Shown in pieces: positions 23,201 to 34,333 of a DNA stretch of 64,000 nt. The stretch spans positions 310,001 to 374,000 of the forward strand of contig JAUIRK010000007.1 of the NCBI GenBank assembly GCA_030549495.1. Direction: 5' to 3'. This DNA is from Nectonema munidae (lineage: Eukaryota > Nematomorpha > Nectonematoida > Nectonematidae). Both the position numbers and the translations under genes were made by a program. The notes beneath the pieces are model-generated. The model had not been told where the DNA came from and did no database searches. It saw only the letters and a list, made by a program, of their open reading frames with translations. Each line of letters starts with the position of its first letter. Positions within the stretch are counted from its first letter, which is position 1.

Positions 23201-26200
23201 TGTGTATTTTGGACTCTAGGCTATTATAATATAGATATATAAACATAGTTCTACGAATATATCTCGCTATAACGTTGCATAAGGGGTCCATAATTTGTAC
23301 ACCGATGTTATAACGAATTTCGATGAACATCAAAATCAGTTTATTGCAAAAAAAGTAAAAAATTAAAGGAATAAGATTCTTGATGAAAATTTAAAAGAAG
23401 CAGACTCGTGCAAAGTTTCTTCGATGTCTGCTTGAGTTAAATCGTATGGGTTTTCATCTTCGTGATCACTTTCTTTTTCCTGCTCTTCTTTTCTGTCAGA
23501 CTTGAACGCTCCACCAAAGGCCTTCTTCTAACGATTGGAGATTGCTGGAGGTTTTATCCTATCCCAAGCTCAGGCTGTAAGGAATAATATGTCTTCCAAA
23601 GAAATCTGCTTAAGCATAGCATAACTGTGAGATCTGACGAAGCCAGTTCTTTTAACATGCCACCACGGTGATTTTAATCACCTAATTAAAGGCTATATTC
23701 TCGTTATCTTGAAGGGCATATAAAGAACACTGAATTTAACGTCTAGAGGGGTCAGTTTTTTTGGAAGTTTCTGACTTGAGGGATTCAATCGTTTGCAGCG
23801 ATGGGAACAGTACCTGCGGAAGCACAATGCTTGTCGTTTAGGTTCACCCAAAAAGTAGCGCCACTCCTTCCTTTTTTCGTTTGTATCCTTCGTGATTACA
23901 GGCCTCAGTTTTTACGACTAGCGTGCACTCTTGTAATTCCTGAGTTAACGGTTAGCCACCTCTTACAATGATTATATCTAAGTACAATCATGGGTATTTT
24001 TTGTCCAGATAAACTGTTACACTACATAAAATGTTAATCTCGAAGCATTATATGAAATTAACCAATTTTTTCATGGCCTTCACATGCTATGTTTTAGTCC
24101 AGTGGCTCCTGAGGGCAAACTGTTTTAGTGATGTCCCTCCCGCTCTTGAATAATGTAACTGCTATGTTAAGTGCCTGGGTGTATTTGATTTTTTATCATT
24201 ACAGAACTTTTAAACATTTTTAATAATAATCTTTCAGAATGGCACTTTCAGATTATGCAATCACATCACATTTTAGTTTTTTACTATGCCATGCGTTATT
24301 GACACCGTCCAAGTTCATTTGCACCAGAATTTATTGCAATTTTTAAGAGTAGGTGCTTTAAGAGTTTTGTAAATGAATGCTTGCAAGTATCGCAAGTAGT
24401 TAAGAAATCATAAAGTTAAGGTATCCGCAAATTTTTTATTGTTCACCGATTTTACCAGTCTAACAATAAGTTTATACGAGAGCTATGAACAGTAAAGGCA
24501 GCTTTGTATTTTCATAAATGTTAAGGATCATTCACAAATAACGTTGACCAATTTTTCTTCATTTTTGACCCTTCTCAGCTTTTGAATACCTATATTTCTA
24601 CTTTACGAAATTTTAGTTGACGTTTAGTTGCGTTGAAAACGTTTACTCTCCTAGAAGAAGCAAATTGAAGGGAACCACGTGAGCCAAACTCATGTTTTTA
24701 CACTAAGTAAGGTTGGTTAGATACTGGGTTTCGATAACTCAAGGTCTTGGGTTTGATAACTCAAGGTCTTGGGTTCGATCCCGCATCAAGCCTACTTTCT
24801 TCATAGTTCGATAGAAGCGGCGCAATTGTGCCTTTTATATAAAAGCACCCCACGCTACCTTTACCTTTTTACACTATAATTTAATAGGAACTTTTGTTAT
24901 AGTGTTTAAAAGCTATTAATACAAAAAATTTAAGATTATTATAGTAACTAGGATAATTCTAGCTCTGATAACGAATCCCAAGCTTCTAGGAAGAGTAAAG
25001 GATGAGGCGCAAAGTATTTTAGTGCTGGCAAAAGCGGAAGAATGCGTTGAATCTTTTATAATACTATTCTCATACCCATTACTCACATTTTTCTTCACAA
25101 CTAACTTCCTTATCCTCAAACATCGGCAAAAAACGTCCTTTGGCTCTCATCTTCATTATAATTCTGTGCCGAAATTTATCGCTTTGTTTCTAATAAGTCT
25201 TGTTCCTCACTCTTAACCTTTTATCTAATTGTTACAATGGAACAACCTACCACTTCTTTTAATAAATAATAATTAATGATAGCGATTCAATCATAATCTC
25301 TACTCATAAAAAACTTTTCAAAAATACTTGATCACCGTTTTCCTTCCAATGTTCCTTTAAAGGAACATTATTTTTATTTGATTACTAAGTTAAATTATAA
25401 TGAAAATTTTTAGAAGAAAAAATATATTTGTTCAATTTAACATTTTTAAAAAAGAAATTAGTTTATTTTTGTTTGATATTTTTCCGAAATGATATAAAAT
25501 TAAGGAATTTATTTTTTGCTTATTTTTGTCAAAAAAACAATCTAGTTTTTTAAATGTCTTATTTTTCCAATCTACACTTGTACATTAAATTTTTCAAAAA
25601 AAAAGATTTAAAATAACTAACTTCATTTTAATTTTGCTTAAAGTAAGACTTTGAGCAAGTTTTATTGATAAAACATTTTTGCTGTTCCTTTAAAGGAACA
25701 TTGGAGGGTTTACACTTATCTTTCTCTCCCTATCTATACAGGTTTATATACATACTATTCTGAATAAATATATATAAAATTATTTATGTATTAAAAATAT
25801 TTTCAAAAATATACTTTATCAATTTTTAGATAAAATTTTTAAATGGAAAGTTTCAAAAAGGTTACTACTTTACCTGAAGCTTATGACTATCTTGTAAATC
25901 AAAGTGTAAAAAATATCATTATTCTTCCTCCTAATTGTTCAGCTGAAAATGTGAGCGAAACCGAAGAAGTATACAGCGATAAAGAAGACGAGTTTGAGCC
26001 AGCTGGGGAAATTGAAATAGAATTTGATGGGGATGTTGTTGAAGCAAAGCCAAGAAAAAAAGGTGCCAAGCTTGAAAACGTTGAATGGCACAAGAATCGA
26101 ACATTTGTTTCTCAAATGGCAGAAGATGATCTAGAAATCAAAGAAAAAATTTCGGAAATATGTGAAAGTTGCCCTTTTCTTCTATGGAAAAACTACTTCT

Positions 26201-29200
26201 TCAAAGATATCATCTCCCTTATTGTTGATCAAACAAACCTTTACGCAAATAGAGATATGAACAATCAAAGTTTCTCAGTGACCGAAGATGAAATTCAAGT
26301 TTTTTTGGGAATTTTGATTTTGTCAGGATATCACAGTGTTCCTGAAGAACATCAATTCTGGTCTACACAACCCGACTTGGGAGTTGCTCTTGTTCATAAA
26401 AATATGAGCAAAAATCGGTATTTAGAGATAAAAAAGTATATTCATTTTTCAAACAATTTACATTCTTCAATTGACAGACTCCGTAAAATTTCTCCATTAT
26501 ACAAAATTTTAAATAAGAATTTAATTCAGTTTGGAGTTTTGCATAAGCGCCTTTCTATTGACGAATCTATGGTTCCATATTATGGTCGCCATAGTTCAAA
26601 ACAATATATAAAAGGTAAGCCAATACGTTTTGGCTACAAAATTTGGTCTATTTGTAGTTCAACAGGATACCCTTACTACTTAAAAATATATCAAGGTAAA
26701 GAAGAATTCGCAACAAAGACTCCATTGAGTACTAGGACTCCATTGAGTACTAGAGTAGTGAATGAACTAACAAGAGAAATTTTAAAAGTTTCTACTCCTG
26801 AAAAACACGAACTGTACTTCGACAATTTTTTTTCTAGCTATGATTTGATGCTCGATTTGAGAAAAAGAGGTTTGCGCTCAGCGGGAACTATTAGGTGTAA
26901 CAGAATATCTGGAGCTAGTAGTTTTCTCATGGATGACAAACAACTCAAAAAGAAAGAGAGGGGAACGTATGATTTTTGTAGTGATGGAAAAGTTTTTTTT
27001 ATCAAATGGAATGATAATTCAATTGTAAGCTTAGCAAGTAACTGGCTTACTGATGAACCTTTACATGTTGCTAAAAGAAGAAATAAATTTGGCGAAAAAG
27101 CAGTGAAGCAACCGCACATTGTGTCTATGTACAACAGAAACATGGGTGGTGTAGACATTATGGATAAATTATTGAGTTCATACAGACCAAAGATTCGGGG
27201 CAAAAAATGGTATTGGCCTTTGTTTACAAATGTGTTGAACTTATCCATAGTGTCTGCATGGAAATTTTATTCTTTGATATACGATGAGAAAATGTCTCAT
27301 TTAGAATTTAGAAGAACAATTGCATTATGCTTGTTCAAATCTAAAGTTGAAAATAAACTTGCTGCCCGCCTCTCTGTTGGAGAAAGGTTGAACATAGAAA
27401 GCATACGTTGTGACTTATCTGAACACATAGCAGTGAAAACTTCACAAGGACGCTGTAAAATTTGCAAAAGGAACACAACTAAAATGTGTAACAAGTGCAA
27501 TGTGAGGTTACATAATGAAAGAGGAACAGCATGTTTCGATTTTTATCATAAAAAATAAACTTTTGTGTTTTTGTAGTATTTTGTAGAAAACCTCCAATGT
27601 TCCTTTAAAGGAACATTGTGAAAAACCATCTAAAATGTATTTTTTGTTTGATTCAACTATTTTAATAGAATAAAACACATAAAATATCAGTATTTTAGTT
27701 TTTGTAAATGTATTACATACAATCCAAAAATTTTGGTAGGAAAACGGTTTAAAGTATCATGGGAAAGGCTGTTCTTTTTCTGAAATAAACATAGCAACAA
27801 TTGAAAATGACCCTCTAATTGAGTTCTGCTTATTGATTTAATTGTTAATAAGGCAAAAAATTATCAACAAATATAACCCGTTTTGATTAGTCTTACATAA
27901 AAATTTATAATGATAAGTATTTTTATAATATTTAAATATTTATTTTATACGCCTACATCAAAACCTAGTTACATTCCTAGCTGGGAGTTATGCAAAGTGT
28001 ATTTCACTGTTGGTTCAACATTTATTAAGATTTGTCCTTTGCAAAAACTCCTTAATTACTAAAGCGTTTGGCAAAGATAAGGAAAGCGAGTTGGCTGAAA
28101 ATTTAAGCATGGTCAGTGCTTCTCTTACTGGTCAGTGCGGAATCTTTTTCACAAATGAAACAGAAGCAAAAGTAATAGAGTAATGGTCTTGCTTTTTCAT
28201 TTTCATTTGCTTCTTTATTTTGATTCTCTTTCCATAAAGTTGGTTCAACAAGTTTTCCAAAGTTGAATACGCAAGGTGTGGAAATGTAGTTGATCAAACG
28301 ATTCAAATTCCTCATGGTTTTTTATCGCAATTTTCTCACTCACTTGAGCCACACCTCAGGAACTTAGGTCTATCTATTTCACTAAAAAAAGGTAAAAATC
28401 AATGTTTTTACGCATCTTTCTATTTCATCTTTCTTTAACGCTGTCATTTTGTAGATGTCAAATTAAAATGTAACTTTTTTCAATGGACACTTTAGAATCA
28501 AGAAATTTGTAGTTTTTTACTTACTTATTTTTCTTCATGCTGTGTTCGATAAAACATTTTTATCGATACAACTTAAATTTATGTTAAATAATTTTTTTTC
28601 ATCAATTGAAATGACTAAAAAATTAGGAAAATCAATTGAAATAACGAAAAATTATTTTCCCCCTTATTAGCTCTACTTTTAAATACCTCTAAATAAATTA
28701 TTGTTTTATTAAAATTCTCGCATAAAGCTATGGAGATATAAATGCTTTAAAAGTCTGCAATGTTCGAGTATGGGCCTTAAAAAATGATTGAAAAAATTAG
28801 CGCAAAGAAACGCTCTGGGAAAAAGTACACAATAGGCGAGCTGTGAGTAAACCTTTTGTGGATGAAAAGCAATGTGAAGAAGTCGTTTAGAAAGAACACA
28901 ATTTTATTTAGATTTCAATGTAGTAGTTCTTTTAATCGCTGTTATCGTATTCACTAAAAATTCCATAATTTTCTCTTTTCACTAAATATATATTTTTAAT
29001 TTTTTTCGAACAAGTGTTTTGTAACAAAATCTTTTATTTAGGCGCAGTTTTTCTCAACCAAGACTCCGTCCTTTGTGAAAAAGGAAAGGTTGTGACTTCT
29101 GAGCAGGCTCAGTTATTGGTAAAACTTTTCTTTTTCTACTCATTTTGAAGTGTCCTAGAAAATCCCTGTGCTATCAATTCTGCATACACAAAGTATTTTG

Positions 29201-31016
29201 TAAAAAATAAGATTTGCCCTGTGATTAATGTGACAAATGTTGCACAAAATTCTATTTAAATGTGTCAAAACTGTACAAATGTTTGTAAATGTATCAAAAA
29301 CACATTTACATCAACGTTGATTCCTTAATATATTTCATATTATGATTACAGAACGGCCAAAATTTTATCAAAACGCCTAAAAGCCTTAATTGACGCAAAA
29401 TGGAAAAATCTTTAAAAAAGAAGTACTAGAAATTTTTTATTTAATTAAAATTTACGATTCAAAAAATAATCATTTTGAACATTTGAAACAAATTTTGATA
29501 GAACATTTTCTATAAATAAATGAAATTTTAATCTTGAATCATATAAAACATGAAAAATAAAGAGATAAATCAACCGCGCCAAATGTCAGTCGATCGTTAT
29601 ATGCCTCTAACTCAAAAGATGAAAAACTTCAAAAAAATTGAGAATTTATTTCTATTTCATTTCAAGTCTTTTTATCTATTAGCTGTAATTATAGTGAACT
29701 ATAGATTTTACCTCTACAGCCGGGAAAAAACTGTCTATTGTTTAACTCACACCCAACCCATTTTTGTTTTTTCATGCGAAAACAGTTATTTCTTTTTCTC
29801 TAGAAATCCTCCTTCTCAGTTACATACGCAACTGTTTTTGGGGTTATAAGAAAGCTTCCTTATGAGGTGTCTAATTATAATTTTGGTTTGCTCCGTTCAA
29901 ACAGAACTCTAGTTTACCGCGTTTATTTGACAATGTGTTTGAGCTTGGAGGTAGATGAAGAGTCCTTTTTTAAGATTCTACAAGAACTATTCCATTCTCT
30001 TAAAGAGGAAGATCGTCTATTTATCATCATGTTACCAAGAATTTACATTTCGCCGAACCATTCGGATAAGCGCGCGGATGGATGGCTTCAATTCCTGACT
30101 TTAGCATATGTTTTAAGCATTAAGACTTGAGATGTGTGTTTGAACTGTATATCTTTTTTCTCGCTTACTGACACAAGTCACCACCATTAGGCTTGGAATG
30201 CCTCTTTTCTTTAGATTTTTGGCAAATTTGCGTATAAGACGAAGTCTGATTTTAGAGTTACGGGGTTAGGCATCGGTAGAGTGTAGGGGCATAGGAGTCG
30301 AAGTTATTACATTAAGTTATTACATGAAGAATTGAAAATACAGTTAAATTTTTGTAAGTGAACTTCTTTAGTCGGTTCCGGAATTAAGAGTCTTCTTTAA
30401 GTATTTGGAGTTGGATTTTTTAACTATCTAAAGTCGAAGCGTATTTTGCTAAATGTTTTGAGTTCATTTAATTCATTTATCTAATTTATAGTTTTTCCTT
30501 TTATACGAGAGTATATGCCGTGCCTAGAAACGGTTAAAGCTAACTTTTCATATTCCTATAATAAAAAAGTCATGTTATCTTTTCCCTCCTTCAATGTAAC
30601 AGGACGATTTTTTCAAAGATCTTAACTGTCAAGAATTTTCGATCAATACCTTCATTTATATAAAAAATAATTCCTAAAATGCCTTCAAAGATAAAATTTT
30701 AATTTTGATTACGATGAGAGAAAGTAAATCCAAAAAATTTGGAGTAAGACTCGATGCCACTGTTATATTATAACGGATGAGGCAAAAATTATTTCATCGC
30801 TTTTCGAGTAGGATTACACACGTGGCTTTCTGTTTATGATGATAACTTCGTCCGGCGCTTCTGATTTTGAATGAAGTTGTAATTTATTTGAGATTTTACA
30901 CTTTGTATTTCATTCTTTCTATTTTTTAGAAACTGTTCCAAAAGCCTCTGGTTCAATTCAAATTAGAACTTTTGGGTATGTGGTGCAAACCAGGAAAGTT
31001 TAAAAGTTACGCGTGA
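20232..31016 (+). CDS. MRTO4: mRNA turnover protein 4 homolog (MRT4), complete seven-exon gene
   Basis: MRT4 is a nucleolar paralogue of ribosomal stalk protein P0 that holds its place on the maturing 60S subunit. Coding exons: 20232-20259, 20309-20367, 21168-21274, 28030-28179, 28240-28391, 29042-29118 and 30930-31016 (TGA). Every junction is GT..AG and every phase matches, giving 219 residues (human 239). Exons 1-2 encode MVKSKRVKK and HLTKTRKKG, the family's basic start. Then come IFLFSSSNIRN, WKENGKFVLCKNSLITKAFG, SLTGQCGIFFTNET, WFNKFSKVEYARCGN and FSHSLEPHLRNLGL. The last exons hold VTSEQAQLLKLF, where P0-type proteins read LTPEQA..LK.F, and a short end lacking the acidic tail of vertebrate MRTO4. 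Introns 1 and 4 are 49 and 60 nt. Intron 3 (6.8 kb) contains an intact piggyBac, a pogo remnant, a SINE and a foldback element. Confidence 0.94.
20389..20535 (+). repeat. tRNA-like SINE repeat, family B, copy 1
   Basis: Shares GAGATACTGGGTTT, the B-box-like GGTTCGAT(A/C)C, then AGTTCGATA, GCAATT.T.CCTTTTA and AAGCACCCCACG-like blocks in order with 24711-24866. It lies in intron 2 of MRTO4; the second copy lies in intron 3. Confidence 0.6.
21275..22698. other. MRTO4 intron 3, 5' part
   Basis: A+T-rich intron with no recognised exon or repeat. Confidence 0.4.
22699..22943. mobile_element. Foldback element: tRNA-like core, 72-bp inverted arms, hammerhead-like motif
   Basis: Arms 22699-22770 and 22872-22943 are near-perfect inverted copies: GTAAGTTCTCTTGTATTTGA, then TCATCATCACTAAGCGTA, CACTGTGTGAAAG on the left. 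The centre has an A-box-like GGCTAGTTGGTTTATGC and a B-box-like AGTTCAAACCTC, as in tRNA-derived SINEs. A copy of the core only, without arms, lies at 33222-33292. The right arm begins inside a hammerhead-like motif listed separately. I do not know a named family with this layout. Confidence 0.65.
22844..22886 (+). ncRNA. Candidate type I hammerhead ribozyme
   Basis: Core boxes are present and correctly ordered: CTGATGAG (22851-22858), GAAAC (22871-22875) and GTC (22878-22880). Stem I pairs GTGGAA (22845-22850) with TTTCAC (22881-22886), six pairs including one G-T. Stem II is GACT/AGCC closing TCAAT, with one A-C mismatch. Stem III is the self-complementary ACCGGT, two pairs between GAAA and GTC, like the short palindromic stem III of known retroelement hammerheads. 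Predicted cleavage is after C22880. Such ribozymes are known from Penelope-like and small non-autonomous retroelements. The fold was made by eye; activity is unknown. Confidence 0.5.
23205..24050 (-). pseudogene. pogo/Tigger-like transposon remnant
   Basis: On the minus strand, pieces read QISLEDIILY, WDRIKPPAISN..KKAFGGAF, then an acidic tail EEQEKESDHEDENPYDLTQA and DIEETLHE. This is the C-terminal region of jerky/Tigger-type DDE transposases (LKD..Y..A.AW..VK..T..N.WKK..). It is followed at 23205-23320 by the usual terminal sequence TTCGTTATAACATCGGTGTA, with CAACGTTATAGCGAGATATA read inverted. Stops and frameshifts are frequent. The catalytic core further upstream is only faintly visible. 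Confidence 0.5.
24711..24866 (+). repeat. tRNA-like SINE repeat, family B, copy 2
   Basis: Partner of 20389-20535. B-box-like GGTTCGATCCCG is intact here. A unit GATAACTCAAGGTCTTGGGT is tandemly doubled at about 24747-24786, which the other copy does not have. Confidence 0.6.
25348..25369. repeat. Outer piggyBac-type palindrome
   Basis: A perfect 22-bp palindrome centred on TTAA; its core is TGTTCCTTTAAAGGAACA. The same core recurs at 25683-25700 and 27598-27615. The left flank CTTCCA resembles the inner side of the transposon's right end, as if the end of another, lost copy lay here. Confidence 0.6.
25694..27604 (+). mobile_element. Intact piggyBac-like DNA transposon
   Basis: Terminal inverted repeats AGGAACATTGGAGG match perfectly for 14 bp, and TTT matches after one mismatch. 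Each end abuts TTAA (25690-25693 and 27605-27608), the piggyBac target duplication, giving a 1911-bp element with one 571-aa frame. Unusually, the bases outside each TTAA repeat the terminal sequence inverted, so each junction is a palindrome of 18 to 24 bp. It sits in MRTO4 intron 3 in the gene's orientation. An uninterrupted frame and near-identical ends suggest a young insertion. Confidence 0.8.
25843..27558 (+). CDS. piggyBac-like transposase, full length
   Basis: The 571-residue protein is one exon. It has an acidic N-terminus (about residues 35-65), then the family's N-terminal helical region (NYFFKDIISLIVDQTNLYAN, EIQVFLGILILSGYH). The catalytic core has Asp240 in LSIDESMVPYYGRH, Asp327 in LYFDNFFSSYDL and Asp391 in KWNDNSIVSLASN, with Asp438 in MGGVDIMDKLLSSYR. 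The C-terminus is a Cys-rich domain (CKICKRNTTKMCNKCNVRLH). All expected acidic residues are present. piggyBac enzymes cut at TTAA and leave no footprint. An 18-bp tandem duplication at 26719-26754 doubles TPLSTR in a region between the first two Asp; its effect is unknown. The start at 25843 is chosen as the first Met after the 5' end, and no intron is needed. Confidence 0.92.
   Translation: MESFKKVTTLPEAYDYLVNQSVKNIIILPPNCSAENVSETEEVYSDKEDEFEPAGEIEIEFDGDVVEAKPRKKGAKLENVEWHKNRTFVSQMAEDDLEIKEKISEICESCPFLLWKNYFFKDIISLIVDQTNLYANRDMNNQSFSVTEDEIQVFLGILILSGYHSVPEEHQFWSTQPDLGVALVHKNMSKNRYLEIKKYIHFSNNLHSSIDRLRKISPLYKILNKNLIQFGVLHKRLSIDESMVPYYGRHSSKQYIKGKPIRFGYKIWSICSSTGYPYYLKIYQGKEEFATKTPLSTRTPLSTRVVNELTREILKVSTPEKHELYFDNFFSSYDLMLDLRKRGLRSAGTIRCNRISGASSFLMDDKQLKKKERGTYDFCSDGKVFFIKWNDNSIVSLASNWLTDEPLHVAKRRNKFGEKAVKQPHIVSMYNRNMGGVDIMDKLLSSYRPKIRGKKWYWPLFTNVLNLSIVSAWKFYSLIYDEKMSHLEFRRTIALCLFKSKVENKLAARLSVGERLNIESIRCDLSEHIAVKTSQGRCKICKRNTTKMCNKCNVRLHNERGTACFDFYHKK
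27619..28029. other. MRTO4 intron 3, 3' part
   Basis: A+T-rich intron between the piggyBac element and exon 4; nothing else recognised. Confidence 0.4.
29119..30929. other. MRTO4 intron 6
   Basis: An open frame at 29867-30130 reads LEVDEESFFKILQELFHSLK, with EEDRLFIIML; its make-up is rather protein-like but it matches no family I know. Otherwise the 1.8 kb are A+T-rich intron. Confidence 0.3.
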
Positions 31017-33221
31017 AAATAAAATTTATGAGTTCATTTTTTTTATATGGAGTTAATTTAAAGCTAATTATATTAGCTTTAAATTATTTTAGCTATTAAT
31101 TTAAATTTAATTTTTTTTTAGTTTTAACATTCAGTTGTTATCCATACATTTGTCTATTTTTTATGTTCTAGAATCTATTTTGATAAAATAGCAAAAGTAA
31201 TCGGTGGAAATATGGAACATATAGCTGGAAACATTGTAGTATTATCTAAAAAGGAAAATTTGTCTTTAAATTTTTTTAAAAAATTAAATCACTTTTTTTA
31301 GTAGCTTCTTTATAATTTTTAGGTTTGGAACGCGGTGATTTGGATGCTAGAGGCTTAATTTAAGATGGGCGTATGTTTAAACTCAGGGTAGGCTTCTGAG
31401 CTCTTCATGAAAATCAATTCGACCGGTGCCTTAAAAATCAATAAAGACAACTTTTGTTTTCTAAGAGCTCTTCTAAAACACTTCATCCTCAATTTGGCTC
31501 AAATTGTTCAAGTTTGGTATACAAAAGTCAACTTTAAATTGATAGGTCAATTTTTTTAATAGTGCATCCATTATTTGTAAGTAGATTTTGTAATGAAGCT
31601 CACATTTTAAATGTTTTTAATGGTTTACAAAACAACTGAAATATATTATTTTATTTTTATATTCATTTGATTAATATTTTCGATTTCTCTATTGTGGAAC
31701 ATAGATCTCGAAATAAAAGGAAAAAAACTTGTGTTAACTTTTAAATGATGCTTCTAGGAAAGGCGATCTAACTGGTAAACTACTAAAAGTGTTGTATCTA
31801 GGACTGTTTCATGTGTCTTGCTTTGCACATTCTTTTCACTACTGCGCTTTGAAAGTTAGCAAACGCTAACTATGCTTGGGAAGTAAATGAACTGATAGAC
31901 CATAAAAAGGCAGTAAGTGAAAAGAATAAAAAATAACTTTTTCCGAATTTTAAGTTCTTTCAGACTCGAGAGTTACGCAATGAAGACGGCCGCTTTTGTC
32001 GGAATGTACTATTATGAAAACTTTGGAGGAAGTGAAAAAGTTTAAAGAAGAAGATATTTAGGTTAAGAAATAAAAATAGTAATAAAGGAATCTTTGCCAT
32101 GTGTTTTGCTTCATGTTATGTTAAATCTACAAAAATTATTGAAAACAGAATTTTCGAATTTTGATAATAAAGATTTTCTCGATTTATATAGCAATACATA
32201 ATTTAAAGTATTAATTATGTGGTACAAGAAACGACATCAAAAAAAGAATGATTTTTGATTGATTCTACTTCTTCCTCTTGTATATATCTTGAAAGAGGAA
32301 CAATGAAGCTTGACAATTCTAAAAAAACCCTTATTTAAAATCCATCGAAAATATATTTGTAATTAGTGTACATACCAAATTTTATTTTTACGTTTCTGTG
32401 ATTACCGACAAGTTTTTATTAAGATTTTCAATGTGCAAACCACTGATTTAATCAAGTATAGTTGTCAATTTTTAGACCCAACATTTTTTATCCTGAATCT
32501 TTAAAAAACGTAAAACTCTCCCTCTATCTTGCGAGGGTTATAAAAAAAGCTTTTCCTATATATAGAGGTGTGAAAAAAATTAACGAGAATTATTTTTTAT
32601 TAAACTATAAGAAATATAGTTCTCATTAAAGTTAAAATCCAACGCTCTACTACTACTTCTGAAGTCGTATACAATTGATCGTAATTATAATATTTGTTAT
32701 AAACAGTCAAGCAAAGCAAAAATATGTACAGCTTTATTTAATTTTCCTTCTAATCAGCTAACGCTAAACGATGATAGATTTGAATTGATTAATCGCGTTC
32801 TTTTTCTATTGAAGATTCACTTTTTGATATACTTTACTTTTCTCCTTTCATCACTTGTAGGCATTTCATTCCGTTCTTGCAAAAATGAATTTTGTCTATA
32901 AAAAAAGAATTGAGTGAGAGTTTTGAGTTTTTTAAAATTCTCTTCCAATTGGTCTTCCTTTTTTAAAGCCCCTCTTTCCTACGCCGCTATGTAATATAAA
33001 TAAATGTCCAATAAGAGGCCCTTGTAACTTTTTTTGAAGTTTTTGATTTTACCAACACAAAGTAGAGATTACATTAAAAAATGCTTAACTTGGCAAATAA
33101 TTCTAGCAAGCCGACAAAATTTTAATTTTTTCGTGAACCAAAGACTTCATTATCTCCTCCCTAAGCCCATCATCGTTCTGTTCCATTTTTCTCTGAAGCG
33201 AGAATTTTTAAGGTTCTCGCG
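31017..33221. other. MRTO4 3' flank and intergenic DNA
   Basis: Contains the MRTO4 3' UTR, whose poly(A) signal I cannot fix among many A-rich sites. A frame at 31171-31300 (IYFDKIAKVIGGNMEHIAGN) follows a good acceptor TTATGTTCTAG but matches nothing known. No other exon is supported. Confidence 0.35.
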
Positions 33222-33292
33222 ATGAGGTTTGAACTGGTGTCTAATAGCTGTACGTGAGCACCAACCAACTAGCCATCGACGGTTAGCTTTAA
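33222..33292 (-). repeat. SINE-like tRNA core related to the foldback element
   Basis: Minus strand: GATGGCTAGTTGGTTGGTGC, then TCACGTACAGC and CAGTTCAAACCTCATCG match the core of the 22699-22943 element over about 65 bases, A box to B box. The inverted arms and the hammerhead motif are absent. Confidence 0.6.
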
Positions 33293-34333
33293 ATGATTTT
33301 CTTAATTTTTTAAAGACACAAAAAGTAACACAGGTGAGAAAGTGTTGAGTGTTACAATAGAAAGAGGTACAGCATCGCCATGCTAGAATATAATGCTAGT
33401 TATGTACCATCAGAACAGTTAGTATAACATACCATTTTTTATTTTTGACAAGTTGTAAAATTTGTGTATTAAATGTCATTATCCTTTTGACGTCATAATG
33501 ATATTGATTAAAATAATATATGAACTAGCAAGAATCCTTGTAACATTGCACTTCGGATCGCTGGAGGCAGACACGTAAGCCGTTAAATTTAAACTCATAA
33601 AGAGTGCCTGTGTAGGGGACTTGGTCAAAATGGCCAAATTTTTTCTTCAAAATGAGCACAGTCAAAAAGGCCACCGGCGTTGAACCAAAACGCCCCCATG
33701 CACATGTATTTTAGTTTGGTTAAAAATGAAGCTGAATGTTATTTAAACTATCACCGGCGCAAAAAATATATAAAAGAACTTTTGAGATTCGAAATGAAGA
33801 GAAAATTAAATTACCAGGACTATCTTTTAGTGCATATAAATTGAATGTTATTCAATAAGCAGCAACTAGATACCAAATACACGCTAAATTTAATGAAGCA
33901 TTAACTAATTAAAAAAACAGAGGGGGGAGTTGACATGTTCAGGAATTTCTTATCATAGAAAGGCATTTTTGTCAATGTAGGTGTATATTTATTTTCAGAA
34001 AGAGTAGGATTTTAAATGAGGAGATATTTGTATTAATTATCATTTAACTGTTTTCCATTTCAACGCGGAAAAATCTAGCTTGTGCTTGTTGTGATTTCAG
34101 TGTCATCCAACCTGTGGCCATGTTGATCTCGGCTAGGAACCGTGGGTATGATTTTCTAGATGCCTGACTTGAACCCCAAAGTTATTGTGTTCAAATCCAG
34201 CAGCAAACATTATTTTCTCATGATTTGACAACAGTTTACTTTTTCATTATTCTTAAGGAATGAATTTACTTTCTATTCTATTTCAAAAATTGTTAAGCCA
34301 TGCATTTTATAAAAGTACCTAAAAGTAGGGAGG
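33293..34333. other. Intergenic DNA with a tRNA-like fragment
   Basis: At 34184-34205 GTGTTCAAATCCAGCAGCAA has a B-box-like sequence and may end another SINE. No gene is recognised between MRTO4 and the cyclase gene. Confidence 0.3.

Noticed and set aside
26838-27248. 136-aa minus-strand frame
   Set aside because: Antisense shadow of the intact piggyBac transposase.
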